DNA of 33,151 nt from DASWHK01 sp036398215 (lineage in GTDB: Bacteria > Acidobacteriota > UBA890), in NCBI GenBank assembly GCA_036398215.1, contig DASWHK010000100.1, forward strand, positions 1 through 33,151, in the 5' to 3' direction. Of the stretch, positions 32,995-33,151 are shown in pieces. Positions within the stretch are counted from its first letter, which is position 1. Each line of letters opens with the position of its first letter. The position numbers and the translations under genes are program-made. The notes under the pieces were generated by a model. The model was not told the origin of the DNA, searched no databases, and worked only from the letters and a program-made list of their open reading frames with translations.

Positions 32995-33151
32995 CAGCTG
33001 TTCGCAGTCACCCTCCCCGACGTCGGGCTCTACGACATGCTCCGCTACCACACGTTCGTCGGCGGGCAGTTCGGCCTCTCGGAGTACGGCTCCTCGGAGT
33101 CGCCGGAAGGCTTCGAGTACCTCCACGCCTACTCGCCGCTGCACAACGTCG
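32995..33151 (+). pseudogene. Prolyl oligopeptidase fragment, 5'-truncated
   Basis: Directly after an in-frame TAG the plus strand reads QLFAVTLPDVGLYDMLRYHT, then LSEYGSSESPEGFEYLHAYS and PLHNV. This is the segment of prolyl oligopeptidases (S9A) that follows the catalytic Ser motif GGSNGG. The Ser motif, the propeller domain and any start codon are missing upstream, in all frames I could check, so this is a truncated copy rather than an intact gene. It continues beyond the right edge, where the catalytic Asp and His would lie. Identity is fairly clear; pseudogene status depends on there being no sequence error or recoding at the stop. Confidence 0.7.

Noticed and set aside
32803..33144. 113-codon minus-strand frame at the right end
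   Set aside because: It is antisense to the prolyl-oligopeptidase segment, whose plus-strand reading has clear family similarity.

Overview
The window is high-GC bacterial chromosome, densely packed and almost entirely on the plus strand. The mix of genes suggests a Gram-negative, diderm bacterium, probably Acidobacteriota or a relative. Evidence for this is an Mla/MCE lipid-transport set, a LolB-like lipoprotein, a type II secretion/type IV pilus-like operon with a TPR-secretin-cohesin lipoprotein, and two sulfatase-fold lipoproteins ending in LGYIR. No rRNA or other marker settles the phylum, so this placement is inference.

Region 1 (1-440): a minus-strand BrnT-family toxin gene runs toward the left edge from a promoter that would give a leaderless mRNA; the promoter carries a perfect 17-bp palindrome. 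Its antitoxin would lie just outside the window. Region 2 (417-7059): housekeeping genes in the order lolB-like, ispE, tRNA-Gln(UUG), prs, rplY/ctc, pth, then a membrane pyrophosphatase (hppA). Region 3 (7198-10557): rpsF with a long acidic tail, rpsR, rplI and dnaB. ssb is missing from this cluster, and dnaB is split by a 152-residue in-frame mini-intein. Region 4 (10630-16060): alanine racemase with two large Gly-rich insertions, mlaE, mlaF, mlaD with an unusual beta-rich C-terminal domain, and an RmlD-like reductase.

Region 5 (16061-18741): a minus-strand Hsp20 gene with a canonical promoter, an excellent Shine-Dalgarno and a strong intrinsic terminator, then a plus-strand YacL-type PIN-TRAM membrane protein and an ECF sigma factor. 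Region 6 (18942-29736): a single-pass membrane protein translationally coupled to a secretion operon: gspF, gspE, pilM/gspL-like, pilN, a pilO-pilP fusion, secretin, and three prepilin-like proteins. Most junctions are 4-bp ATGA/GTGA overlaps, so this is one operon. Region 7 (29742-32629): two coupled alkaline-phosphatase-superfamily (sulfatase-fold) lipoproteins. Region 8 (32630-33151): a possible small ORF and a prolyl-oligopeptidase fragment that starts right after an in-frame stop and runs off the window.

The most unusual items are the DnaB mini-intein, the envelope-spanning secretion operon (cohesin on the secretin, PilO-PilP fusion, pseudopilins with duplicated leader motifs) and the MCE protein with a possible outer-membrane-type C-terminal domain. 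All function calls come from reading motifs by eye; no database search was run.
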